In this document: positions 6,765-13,282 of the stretch, piece by piece | How positions within the stretch are numbered: position 1 is the stretch's first letter | Layout: each line of letters begins with the position of its first letter | Assembly: GCA_910578765.1 (NCBI GenBank) | Contig: CAJTRW010000029.1 | Span: forward strand, 1-23,128 | DNA length: 23,128 nucleotides | Reading direction: 5' to 3' | From: an uncultured Christensenella sp. | GTDB taxonomy: Bacteria; Bacillota; Clostridia; Christensenellales; Borkfalkiaceae | Translations under genes and position numbers: made by a program | Notes under the pieces: generated by a model | The model's database searches: none | Seen by the model: the letters and a program-made list of their open reading frames with translations, nothing else | What the model was told of the DNA's origin: nothing

Positions 6765-7811
6765 ATGGCGGTTATAACAATGAAACAGTTGCTCGAAGCG
6801 GGCGTACACTTCGGGCATCAGACGAAAAAATGGAATCCCAAAATGGATAAGTACATCTACGCCGCAAGAAACGATATTCATATCATCGACTTGCAGATAA
6901 CCGTAGGACTTGTCGAGGAAGCGTATAAGTACGTGGTCGAAGCGGTCAAGGACGGCAAGACCATTCTTTTCGTCGGAACAAAAAAGCAGGCTCAGGACGC
7001 CGTAAAGGAAGAGGCGGAGCGCTGCGGCATGTACTATGTAAATTCGCGTTGGCTGGGCGGTACGCTCACCAACTTCAAGACGATACGTTCGCGCATTGAC
7101 AGAATGGTCAAGCTTGAAAAAATGGAGCTTTCCGGCGAGTTCGATCTTCTTCCCAAAAAGGAAGTGGCAAAGCTTAAAGAAGAAATGGGCAAGCTTCAGG
7201 TAAATCTCAACGGCATAAGGGATATGAACAAGCTTCCCGGCGTTATGTTTATAGTCGACCCCCACAAGGAAGAAATTGCGGTTAAAGAAGCGCGCAAGCT
7301 TAACATTCCCATAGTGGCAATCACGGACACCAACTGCGACCCCGACGTTATCGACTGCGTAATTCCCGGTAACGACGACGCAATAAGGGCGGTAAAACTT
7401 ATTTCTTCCGTTATTGCCAACGCGGTTATAGAGGCAAACCAGGGCGAGACCCCCGTTTACGACATTCCCGAAGAAAGTGCGGAACCCGCGTCTATAGAGG
7501 AAGTAGTCGCTAACGAGGAAGCTCCCGCAGAGGAAGTTAAAGCGGAAGCTGTCGCGGAGGAAGCCCCCGCAAAGAAACCCGCAACCAAAAAGACCGTAAA
7601 GAAAGCTGCGGAAGAAGTTAAAGAGGAAGCTCCCGCAGAGGAAACGGCTGAAAAACCCAAGGCAAAGAGAACCGTCAAAAAGGCGGCTGCCGCAGAGGAA
7701 GTAAAGGAAGAAGTCAAGGCGGAGCAGACTGAAGAAGTTAAGCCCGTTAAAAAGACAACCAGAAAGAAGAAGACCGAAACGGTCGAAGAAAATGCCGAAA
7801 AGGCGGAATAA
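6765..7811 (+). CDS. rpsB: 30S ribosomal protein S2 with long charged C-terminal tail
   Basis: The 348-aa protein binds at the head-body junction of the small ribosomal subunit and is needed for S1 recruitment and mRNA binding. The canonical fold spans residues 1 to about 230: MKQLLEAGVHFGHQTKKWNPKM, SRWLGGTLTNFKT, LPGVMFIVDPHKEEIAVKEA, and ITDTNCDPDVIDCVIPGNDDA. About 117 extra residues follow, composed of alternating Glu/Ala- and Lys-rich blocks (KKPATKKTVKKAAEE, KAKRTVKKAAA, KKTTRKKK). A frame extension to 6687 lies in the leader. GGAGG at 6753-6757 selects ATG 6765. It is co-transcribed with tsf. Confidence 0.97.
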   Translation: MAVITMKQLLEAGVHFGHQTKKWNPKMDKYIYAARNDIHIIDLQITVGLVEEAYKYVVEAVKDGKTILFVGTKKQAQDAVKEEAERCGMYYVNSRWLGGTLTNFKTIRSRIDRMVKLEKMELSGEFDLLPKKEVAKLKEEMGKLQVNLNGIRDMNKLPGVMFIVDPHKEEIAVKEARKLNIPIVAITDTNCDPDVIDCVIPGNDDAIRAVKLISSVIANAVIEANQGETPVYDIPEESAEPASIEEVVANEEAPAEEVKAEAVAEEAPAKKPATKKTVKKAAEEVKEEAPAEETAEKPKAKRTVKKAAAAEEVKEEVKAEQTEEVKPVKKTTRKKKTETVEENAEKAE

Positions 7812-7820
7812 GGAGTTAAT

Positions 7821-8723
7821 ATGGCATTTACGGCTAAAGACGTTATGACTTTGCGCGAGAAAAGCGGCGCAGGAATGTTGGAGTGCAAAAAGGCGTTGAC
7901 AGACGCGGACGGCGATATGGAGAAGGCTGCCGAGCTGTTGAGAGAACGCGGCATTGCAAAAGCGGTTAAAAAGGAAGGCAGAATCGCAGCGGAAGGCGCG
8001 GTCGGCGCATACGTCTGTACGAAGTGCGGCGTTGGCGTGCTTGTGGAAGTAAACTGCGAAAGCGACTTCGTTTCGCGCGGAGACAAATTCCATGAAATAG
8101 TTGACGGCGTGGCAAAGGTTATCGCTGAAAACAAACCCGCCGACGTCGAAGCGCTGGGCGCTTGCAAAATAGGCGGCGGCACCGTTAAAGATTATATCAC
8201 GTCCCAGACGGCGGTAATAGGCGAAAAAATTTCCATCCGCAGGTTTGCCGTTTACGAAACAAGCGGTAAAATCGAAACTTATATTCACATGGGCGGCAAG
8301 GTCGGCGTCATGGTCGAAGCTTGCGACTTCAACGCAGGCGCGGAAGAAATTCTTCACGACGTTGCGTTGCAGATAGCGGCGGCTAAGCCTTCGTACGTAA
8401 ATTCCGCGGAAGTTCCCGCAGACGTGCTTGACAAGGAAAAGGAAATAATGCTTGTCCAGATGCAGAACGACCCGAAGAACGCGAACAAACCCAAGGAAAT
8501 TCTTGAAAAAATAGTCGCGGGCAAGATGGGTAAATTTTATCAGGACAACTGCCTTTTAGACCAGGCTTACGTAAAGGACGACAGCCAGAAGATTTCTCAG
8601 GTTATCGGCAATAAGTTCAAGGTTACAAAATTCGTCCGCTTCGAAATGGGCGAAGGACTTGAAAAGAAAAGCGAAAATTTGCAGGACGAAGTCGCTAAGC
8701 AGATAGACGCAATGAAAAAGTAA
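7821..8723 (+). CDS. tsf: Translation elongation factor Ts
   Basis: The 300-aa guanine nucleotide exchange factor for EF-Tu has the N-terminal UBA-like domain MTLREKSGAGMLECKKALTDADGDMEKAAELLRERG, the core VEVNCESDFVSRGDKF, and a C-terminal dimerisation region. Its length is typical for the long form of the family. It starts 9 nt after rpsB behind AAGGAG, in the usual rpsB-tsf operon, and is closed by a strong terminator. pyrH, the usual next gene, is displaced by an accessory segment of about 1.5 kb. Confidence 0.97.
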   Translation: MAFTAKDVMTLREKSGAGMLECKKALTDADGDMEKAAELLRERGIAKAVKKEGRIAAEGAVGAYVCTKCGVGVLVEVNCESDFVSRGDKFHEIVDGVAKVIAENKPADVEALGACKIGGGTVKDYITSQTAVIGEKISIRRFAVYETSGKIETYIHMGGKVGVMVEACDFNAGAEEILHDVALQIAAAKPSYVNSAEVPADVLDKEKEIMLVQMQNDPKNANKPKEILEKIVAGKMGKFYQDNCLLDQAYVKDDSQKISQVIGNKFKVTKFVRFEMGEGLEKKSENLQDEVAKQIDAMKK

Positions 8724-8733
8724 AAATAAAATG

Positions 8734-8768
8734 AAAACGGTCTGTGTGGATAACACAGACCGTTTTTT
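8734..8768 (+). terminator. Intrinsic terminator of rpsB-tsf
   Basis: A 14-bp perfect stem (AAAACGGTCTGTGT / ACACAGACCGTTTT, loop GGATA) ends in a T-run. The flanking A-run means it can also serve the convergent XRE gene. Confidence 0.93.
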
Positions 8769-8776
8769 ATGTGGTT

Positions 8777-8977
8777 TTACAGCTCTATCCCAAGCAGACT
8801 TTCAAGCGTTTCACCGTAAATTTCCGCTAAGGCGATAAGGTTTTCGTACTCGGGGCGGGAAACGTCGTTTTCCCAGTCGCTAATGTTTGACTGCTCTATT
8901 TTCAGTAAATCCGCTATTTGCTTTTGCGTATAGCCGCACTGCTTGCGTACTTCTTTAAATCTTTGTCCGAATTGCAT
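8777..8977 (-). CDS. Small XRE-family HTH repressor (66 aa)
   Basis: This is a single Cro/CI-type helix-turn-helix: FKEVRKQCGYTQKQIADLLKIEQSNISDWENDVSRPEYENLIALAEIYGETLESLLGIEL. The recognition helix is around QSNISDWEN. The frame stays open to 9025, but the extra residues (MFRSFAYAQDD...) are the translation of a dispersed intergenic repeat, so ATG 8977 is the likely start. No clear ribosome binding site is seen. It is convergent with tsf. There is no effector domain, so it probably binds DNA as a dimer. The target is unknown. Confidence 0.85.
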   Translation of the reverse strand: MQFGQRFKEVRKQCGYTQKQIADLLKIEQSNISDWENDVSRPEYENLIALAEIYGETLESLLGIEL

Positions 8978-8999
8978 AGTTTTTCTTTTACCGTCATCC

Positions 9000-9080
9000 T
9001 GAGCGTAAGCGAAGGATCTGAACATATAGATTCTTCACTGCGTTTTGCACATTATTATTGAAAAGATTCTTCACTGCGTT
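9000..9080. repeat. Dispersed intergenic repeat
   Basis: GTCATCCTGAGCGTAAGCGAAGGATCTGA is followed by TAGATTCTTCACTGCGTTTTGCACA and AAAAGATTCTTCACTGCGTTCAGAATGACAA. It is the same family as at 2638-2745 and 3383-3690. It touches the start region of the neighbouring XRE gene. Confidence 0.8.
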
Positions 9081-9231
9081 CAGAATGACAACGAAGTGTG
9101 CAAAGCATCGCTACGCTCGCGCAGAATGACAACGAAGTGTGCAAAGCATCGCTACGCTCGCGCAGAATGACAATTAAGTGTGCAAAGCATCGCTACGCTC
9201 GCGCAGAATGACAATTAAGTGTGCAAAGCTT
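9081..9231. repeat. Tandem repeat, 41-bp period, 3.7 copies
   Basis: Units begin at 9081, 9122, 9163 and 9204 (the last partial). Each reads CAGAATGACAA(C/T)(G/T)AAGTGTG, then CAAAGCATCGCTACGCTCGCG. Units 1-2 carry ACGAAG and units 3-4 ATTAAG. It appears to have expanded from the end of the dispersed repeat just upstream. A related single unit is at about 3615-3680. Confidence 0.9.
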
Positions 9232-9270
9232 TTAATAAAGACTTCACACAGAATGACGTGTTAAAATATT

Positions 9271-9474
9271 TTATTCCAATAAATCCTCGTAAGAAACGTC
9301 GTAAAGCTTGGCAAGCATAATAAAATGCTGTAACGAAGGGGTAGAAAGTCCCAGTTCATAGTGTTGATAAGACTGATATACTATTCCCAGTTGCTCGGCG
9401 ACATATTTTTGTGTATAGCCATATTGTTTGCGTAGGTCTCTTAAATTTTTAGATAATCTGTATAATTCTTCCAT
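9271..9474 (-). CDS. Small XRE-family HTH repressor (67 aa)
   Basis: This single HTH domain protein reads NLRDLRKQYGYTQKYVAEQLGIVYQSYQHYELGLSTPSLQHFIMLAKLYDVSYEDLLE. The helix-turn-helix spans roughly residues 19-40, and the stop comes right after the fifth helix. It is related in layout to the proteins at 8777-8977 and 9601-9807 but not a recent duplicate. Its start region borders an inverted repeat (9487-9511), suggesting autoregulation. A plus-strand consensus promoter faces away from it with no gene downstream. Confidence 0.88.
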   Translation of the reverse strand: MEELYRLSKNLRDLRKQYGYTQKYVAEQLGIVYQSYQHYELGLSTPSLQHFIMLAKLYDVSYEDLLE

Positions 9475-9481
9475 AATTTAA

Positions 9482-9511
9482 TTGACATTATACAGTTACA
9501 GGCAGTATAAT
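9482..9511 (+). promoter_or_regulatory. Plus-strand promoter with operator-like inverted repeat, no gene downstream
   Basis: TTGACA (9482-9487), an 18-bp spacer and TATAAT (9506-9511). ATTATAC (9487-9493) and GTATAAT (9505-9511) form a perfect 7-bp inverted repeat with an 11-bp spacer. The minus-strand reading of the same segment gives a -10 for the XRE gene at 9271-9474. No ribosome binding site and open frame follow on the plus strand before 9600. Confidence 0.65.
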
Positions 9512-9555
9512 ATTTAAAACACTGGTATAACAAGTATATATAGGAAGATTATAAA

Positions 9556-9582
9556 CCGCCCGTATAGTTATACGGACGGGAA
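9556..9582 (-). terminator. Possible terminator of the XRE gene at 9601
   Basis: A palindrome built on CCGTATA/TATACGG (two-base loop) with further GC pairs on both sides lies about 20 bp past the stop of the minus-strand gene. The run after it is only TTTATAAT, so function is uncertain. Confidence 0.4.
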
Positions 9583-9600
9583 ATATCGGCTTAGATAAAG

Positions 9601-9807
9601 CTACTTAAAAAAAGCGGGGTTATCCGTTCTTTCAAGAAGAAAGTCTATCGAAACGTTAAAGTAGTCTGCAATTTTTATAAGCGTGGCATAGTCCGCCTCC
9701 CGCTGACCCGTTTCGTAGCGGCTTATGCTGTTTTGGTTCATGTTTAAATCCATAGCAAGCTTTACTTGCGATATGTTTTTTTGTTCTCTTAAAAATTTTA
9801 ATCTCAT
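9601..9807 (-). CDS. XRE-family HTH repressor (68 aa), divergent from the 69-aa gene
   Basis: The Cro/CI-type DNA-binding domain reads MRLKFLREQKNISQVKLAMD, then LNMNQNSISRYETGQREADY, followed by helices ending IDFLLERTDN. An in-frame ATG at 9828 adds seven residues, but that codon overlaps the gene's own -10 box (TATAAT on the minus strand). Transcription would start near 9820, so 9807 is favoured. It shares a compact bidirectional control region with the plus-strand gene at 9918, containing two palindromes with 5-bp spacers. It probably represses both directions. Confidence 0.85.
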   Translation of the reverse strand: MRLKFLREQKNISQVKLAMDLNMNQNSISRYETGQREADYATLIKIADYFNVSIDFLLERTDNPAFFK

Positions 9808-9821
9808 AAAGCCATTTAACC

Positions 9822-9850
9822 TTGACATTATAATACCAAAACGGTATAAT
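9822..9850 (+). promoter_or_regulatory. Perfect-consensus promoter of the 69-aa gene
   Basis: TTGACA (9822-9827), exactly 17 bp, then TATAAT (9845-9850). Both boxes are perfect. A weaker minus-strand promoter (TTAATA-17-TATAAT) for the divergent XRE gene overlaps it. Such a strong promoter normally needs tight repression, consistent with the palindromes on it. Confidence 0.85.
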
Positions 9851-9851
9851 A
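9829..9851. promoter_or_regulatory. Operator-like palindrome O1
   Basis: TATAATACC, a 5-bp spacer (AAAAC), then GGTATAATA. It is an inverted repeat except at the centre of the AT-rich part. It fills the space between the -35 and -10 boxes of the plus promoter. Confidence 0.65.
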
Positions 9852-9853
9852 TT

Positions 9854-9874
9854 AATATCCCGATTTGGGATATT
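9854..9874. promoter_or_regulatory. Operator-like palindrome O2
   Basis: AATATCCC, a 5-bp spacer (GATTT), then GGGATATT: a perfect 8-bp inverted repeat covering the expected plus-strand transcription start. It has the same spacer length and a similar ATnCC/GGnAT core as O1. Confidence 0.7.
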
Positions 9875-9917
9875 TAAAAATTCTAACGTGAAAATTATAG
9901 CCTGAAGGAGGGATATT

Positions 9918-10127
9918 ATGGACAAAAGCGATCATTTATTCGGACCCGAAATGGAGGACGCCAAAGAAAATTTGACATTTAAAACGAACAGTCTGGATTT
10001 ATTGTTAGACTTGAAAGTGCTTATGAAGGAGTATTATATGGCAACTTTCGAGCAGGACGGCAAGTATTTGAAATTAAGCTTTCAAAACGGACAGCGGTTC
10101 CGCGTGTCGGTAGAAGAAATATCATAA
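9918..10127 (+). CDS. Uncharacterised 69-aa protein under XRE-type control
   Basis: I do not recognise a family. The protein is soluble, with an acidic N-terminus (MDKSDHLFGPEMEDAKENL), a leucine-rich helix (LDLLLDLKVLMKEYYMATF) and a small beta segment (KYLKLSFQNGQRFRVSVEEIS). The ribosome binding site AAGGAGGG at 9905-9912 is near perfect. It has its own consensus promoter and terminator, so it is a monocistronic unit paired with the divergent XRE repressor. The tail recalls short ligand- or nucleic-acid-binding beta hairpins, without a match. A toxin-like or phage-derived role is possible but not shown. Confidence 0.8.
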   Translation: MDKSDHLFGPEMEDAKENLTFKTNSLDLLLDLKVLMKEYYMATFEQDGKYLKLSFQNGQRFRVSVEEIS

Positions 10128-10137
10128 AATGCTAAGC

Positions 10138-10170
10138 GCCCCGACGCATAACATGCGTCGGGGCGTCTTT
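10138..10170 (+). terminator. Intrinsic terminator of the 69-aa gene
   Basis: A 12-bp perfect stem (GCCCCGACGCAT, loop AAC, ATGCGTCGGGGC) is followed by GTCTTTAT. Confidence 0.88.
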
Positions 10171-10231
10171 ATGCGCGGATAAAGACATTTTCTTTAAGGT
10201 ACTATAATTGTTCTTATCGTAAATAAAATTG

Positions 10232-10260
10232 TTGAAATTTACATTGCACTGTGGTATAAT
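10232..10260 (+). promoter_or_regulatory. pyrH operon promoter
   Basis: TTGAAA (10232-10237), a 17-bp spacer and TATAAT (10255-10260). It gives the pyrH-frr-uppS-cdsA group its own start, independent of rpsB-tsf. Confidence 0.85.
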
Positions 10261-10290
10261 ATACCGGAAAGCCAAATAACAGGAGTTTTT

Positions 10291-11001
10291 ATGAAGCCCA
10301 AATATAAAAGAATACTTATCAAGCTTTCGGGCGAAGCGCTTGCCGGGGCGCAGGGTCACGGCATAGACGAAAGCGTAATTTCCGGCGTTGTGGACGAAAT
10401 TGAAAAAATTCACGGCATGGGTGTGGAAATCGCGCTTGTAATAGGCGGCGGCAACTTCTGGCGCGGTCGTCAGGGCAAGCAGATGGACAGAACCACCGCC
10501 GACCATATGGGTATGCTGGCTACGGTTATGAACTCTCTCGCAATGATGGACGCCTTGGAACAGCGCGGAATACCCACCCGCGTACAGACGGCGCTTATCA
10601 TGACTTCCCTTGCAGAGCCTTATATTCTGCGCAAAGCGTTGCATCATTTCGAAAAGGGCAGGGTAGTCATAATGGCGTGCGGAACGGGCAACCCCTATTG
10701 CTCGACCGACACCGCCGCGGCACAGCGCGCGTGCGAAATTCAGGCGGACGTGCTTATGATGGCGAAAAACATAGACGGCATATACGACAGCGACCCGAAA
10801 TTAAATCCTTCGGCTAAAAAATACGAGCATATCAATTATATAGACGTAATAAAAAACGGCATAAAGGCGATGGACGCTACAGCCGCAACAATGTGTATGG
10901 AAAACGATATTCCCGTGCTTGCTTTCGGACTTGACGAAAAGGACTCGCTGATCAAGGCGGTTTGCGGCGAAAAGCTGGGTACGGTTATAGACAATAAATA
11001 A
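10291..11001 (+). CDS. pyrH: UMP kinase
   Basis: The 236-aa enzyme phosphorylates UMP to UDP with ATP, supplying pyrimidine nucleotides. It belongs to the amino-acid-kinase fold: KRILIKLSGEALAG at the N-terminus, VIGGGNFWRGR for phosphate binding, the UMP-site loop GTGNPYCSTDTAAAQRACEI, and KNIDGIYDSDPK. Length matches bacterial UMP kinases, which are hexameric and usually inhibited by UTP. It has an AGGAG site and the operon's promoter 30 nt upstream. It is separated from frr by 47 nt. Confidence 0.97.
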   Translation: MKPKYKRILIKLSGEALAGAQGHGIDESVISGVVDEIEKIHGMGVEIALVIGGGNFWRGRQGKQMDRTTADHMGMLATVMNSLAMMDALEQRGIPTRVQTALIMTSLAEPYILRKALHHFEKGRVVIMACGTGNPYCSTDTAAAQRACEIQADVLMMAKNIDGIYDSDPKLNPSAKKYEHINYIDVIKNGIKAMDATAATMCMENDIPVLAFGLDEKDSLIKAVCGEKLGTVIDNK

Positions 11002-11048
11002 AAATCCGTGCGTTTACGGTAAAATCAAAATTATAAGAGGTAAAATTT

Positions 11049-11621
11049 ATGGTGGAAAACGAACAGGCAGAGGAATTGTTTTTGGTACTTGAAGATAAGC
11101 TGGAAAAGACCGTAAGCGTGCTTAAAGAGGAGTTTACCTCCGTGCGCGCGGGCAGGGCTAATCCGCACGTTCTGGATAAAGTTATGGTGGATTATTACGG
11201 CGTTCCCACGCCCGTTACGCAGACGGCAGGGGTTTCCGTTCAGGAGGGAAGGTGCCTTGTAATAGCCCCTTGGGACGTTTCAATTCTTAAAGGTATAGAA
11301 AAAGCAATTCAGCTTTCGAATATAGGCATAACGCCCACCAACGACGGCAAGGTTATCCGTCTTGTCTTTCCCGAGCTTACCGAGGAAAGAAGAAAAGAGC
11401 TTTCCAAGCAGGTCCGCAAGATGGGTGAGGACGCCAAAGTCGCCGCGCGCAATAACCGCCGCGACGCTATGGAAGGTTTAAAAAAGCTTAAAAACGATAA
11501 AACTCTCTCCGAGGACGAGGCGGCTTCCTGCGAAAAGGACGTTGAAAAATCCGTGTCCGACGCGGTTGCCAAGATAGACGCCGCCGTCGCCGCCAAAGAA
11601 AAGGAGATAATGACGGTTTAA
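11049..11621 (+). CDS. frr: Ribosome recycling factor
   Basis: The 190-aa protein works with EF-G to split post-termination ribosomes. It shows the two-domain tRNA-mimic layout: a helical bundle (LEDKLEKTVSVLKEEFTSVRAGRANP and the long C-terminal helices with RRKELSKQVRKMGEDAKVAARNNRRDAMEGLKK) and a beta domain (VDYYGVPTPVTQTAGV, APWD). The ATG follows AAGAGGT. A few extra N-terminal residues (MVENEQAEE) precede the usual start of the fold. Confidence 0.97.
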   Translation: MVENEQAEELFLVLEDKLEKTVSVLKEEFTSVRAGRANPHVLDKVMVDYYGVPTPVTQTAGVSVQEGRCLVIAPWDVSILKGIEKAIQLSNIGITPTNDGKVIRLVFPELTEERRKELSKQVRKMGEDAKVAARNNRRDAMEGLKKLKNDKTLSEDEAASCEKDVEKSVSDAVAKIDAAVAAKEKEIMTV

Positions 11622-11629
11622 TCCGGAAT

Positions 11630-12316
11630 ATGGAAAACAGTAAAATTCCCGCTCATGTAGGAATTATTATGGACGGCAACGGCAGATGGGCGAAGAAGCG
11701 GCTTATGCCGCGCGGGTACGGGCATCAAGCCGGTATGAACGCCATGATAAAGCTTGCGGAATACGCAAAAATGTGCGGAGTAAAATATCTTACCGTATAC
11801 GCCCTGTCGACGGAAAATCTTTCACGCCCCGCAGACGAGCTGGAAGGTCTTTTCAATCTTTTCCGTAAATATTTTACTAAAAACGTCAAAAAGCTTTACG
11901 CACGCGGTTCCGCCGTAAAAATAATAGGCGATTTGTCGGTATTGCCGCAGGACGTGGCGCAAGTGGTTTCAGACGGAGAAAAAAATTCTCCGGCGGACGC
12001 GGATTTTACGTTGGTGTTCGCAATAAATTACGGCAGCCGCGCCGAGATTCTGCGCGCGGTTAATATAGCGGTCGACGGCGGAAAAAAGCTTGACGGTAAC
12101 GCGTTTGAAGCGCTGCTGTATACGGGCGGCATACCCGACCCCGATCTGATAATCCGCACGGGCGGCGAAATAAGACTTTCAAACTTTCTTATGTATCAGG
12201 CGGCTTATGCAGAGCTGTATTTCACCGAAACGCTTTTCCCCGATTTCGATGAAAAAGAATTTGACAAAGCTTTAAATAATTATTCGGGACGCGAAAGGCG
12301 TTTCGGCAAAATCTGA
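11630..12316 (+). CDS. uppS: Isoprenyl transferase (undecaprenyl diphosphate synthase)
   Basis: The 228-aa cis-prenyltransferase adds isopentenyl units to farnesyl diphosphate to make the lipid carrier for cell wall synthesis. HVGIIMDGNGRWAKKR carries the catalytic Asp15. YLTVYALSTENLSRP and the C-terminal PDLIIRTGGEIRLSNFLMYQAAYAELYF bind the diphosphate and Mg2+. It is slightly shorter than the usual 240-250 aa. The start is 8 nt after frr, with only a weak ribosome binding site, so translational coupling is likely. Confidence 0.96.
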   Translation: MENSKIPAHVGIIMDGNGRWAKKRLMPRGYGHQAGMNAMIKLAEYAKMCGVKYLTVYALSTENLSRPADELEGLFNLFRKYFTKNVKKLYARGSAVKIIGDLSVLPQDVAQVVSDGEKNSPADADFTLVFAINYGSRAEILRAVNIAVDGGKKLDGNAFEALLYTGGIPDPDLIIRTGGEIRLSNFLMYQAAYAELYFTETLFPDFDEKEFDKALNNYSGRERRFGKI

Positions 12317-12323
12317 GGTTTTT

Positions 12324-13205
12324 ATGAAAAAAAGAGTTATAACGGGTACGGTTTTCGCACTTGTCTGGATTGCGCTTATCGCACTTAAATGGCTTGTCCC
12401 GGGCGGCTGGGGTGCGCTGGGCTTCGACGCACTGTTCTGCGCGCTGTCGGTTTTGGGCTGTCTGGAACTTTTGCGCGCCGTGAAGGGAGTGTCCTTTGCA
12501 CAGAAAACCGTTACTGTGGCATTTTGCGCCGCGGTCGTTCCGCTTTACGTCGCTTTGCAGATAACGACGGAGCAGGGCTTTCTTGCGGTTGCTTGCTTCG
12601 GCGCGGTATACGCCTTCATTCTTGCGGCGCTTAATATTTTCAATTTCGGAACAAGCACTGTCCGCGGCACTGCGCGCTGTCTGTTCGCAATGCTTTACTG
12701 CGGAGTACTTAGCTGCGTTTTAAGCGCCGTCAACCATATTGTCGAAAACTCGGTCGCGGCGATAATTACGCTGTTCCTCGCCGTCACGTTCACGGATACG
12801 GGGGCTTTCTTCATCGGCATGCTTTTCAAACGTTGGATTCCCAAAAAGCTTGCGCCGAACGTCAGCCCGAACAAGACCGTTATAGGCGCGGTCGGCGGCA
12901 TTATCGGCGGAATGGCCGGCGCGGTTGCGGCGTACTTCATATATTTCGGGCTGGGCAAGGTTATAGGCACGCCGCTCGTCTACGAAGGCGCGCTTCACCC
13001 CGCGGTTGTGTTTATGTTCGTCGGTTTGGTCGTGGCGCTGTTCGCACAGGTGGGCGACCTGTTTGAAAGCGCGATAAAGCGCGAGTGCGGCATAAAGGAC
13101 ACGGGCAAGCTTCTGCCCGGGCACGGCGGCGTGCTTGACCGGTTTGACAGCATGCTGTTCTGCGGAGCGGTCGTTCTTATGAGCTTCGGCATGATAATGG
13201 TTTAA
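12324..13205 (+). CDS. cdsA: Phosphatidate cytidylyltransferase
   Basis: The 293-aa integral membrane enzyme makes CDP-diacylglycerol from phosphatidic acid and CTP, the branch point of phospholipid synthesis. About eight hydrophobic segments are visible. The family signature near the C-terminus is clear: SAIKRECGIKDTGKLLPGHGGVLDRFDS, with the catalytic Lys-Asp and the HGGxxDRxD motif. It starts 7 nt after uppS, and a terminator follows at 13226-13248. dxr downstream therefore has its own promoter, although the cluster order is conserved. Confidence 0.95.
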   Translation: MKKRVITGTVFALVWIALIALKWLVPGGWGALGFDALFCALSVLGCLELLRAVKGVSFAQKTVTVAFCAAVVPLYVALQITTEQGFLAVACFGAVYAFILAALNIFNFGTSTVRGTARCLFAMLYCGVLSCVLSAVNHIVENSVAAIITLFLAVTFTDTGAFFIGMLFKRWIPKKLAPNVSPNKTVIGAVGGIIGGMAGAVAAYFIYFGLGKVIGTPLVYEGALHPAVVFMFVGLVVALFAQVGDLFESAIKRECGIKDTGKLLPGHGGVLDRFDSMLFCGAVVLMSFGMIMV

Positions 13206-13225
13206 AAACGGAAAATACGAAATTT

Positions 13226-13250
13226 AAAAGCTCCTTTCGGGAGCTTTTGT
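13226..13250 (+). terminator. Intrinsic terminator after cdsA
   Basis: AAAAGCTCC, a short loop (TTTCG) and GGAGCTTTT. The T-run is part of the stem and is followed by GTCATT. It overlaps the -35 box of the dxr promoter. Confidence 0.8.
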
Positions 13251-13277
13251 CATTAAATAAAAAAATTCGGGTATAAT
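13247..13277 (+). promoter_or_regulatory. dxr-rseP promoter, leaderless start predicted
   Basis: TTGTCA (13247-13252) and a perfect TATAAT (13272-13277) with a longer 19-bp spacer. The transcription start should fall on or next to the dxr ATG at 13283. Confidence 0.65.
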
Positions 13278-13282
13278 AGTAA

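Noticed and set aside
6663..8357. 564-aa minus-strand open frame across rpsB and tsf
   Set aside because: It is antisense to two certain housekeeping genes. The Phe/Arg-rich translation arises from the codon bias of the true genes.
9081..9231. CRISPR array
   Set aside because: The repeats are contiguous with no unique spacers, and no cas genes are nearby.
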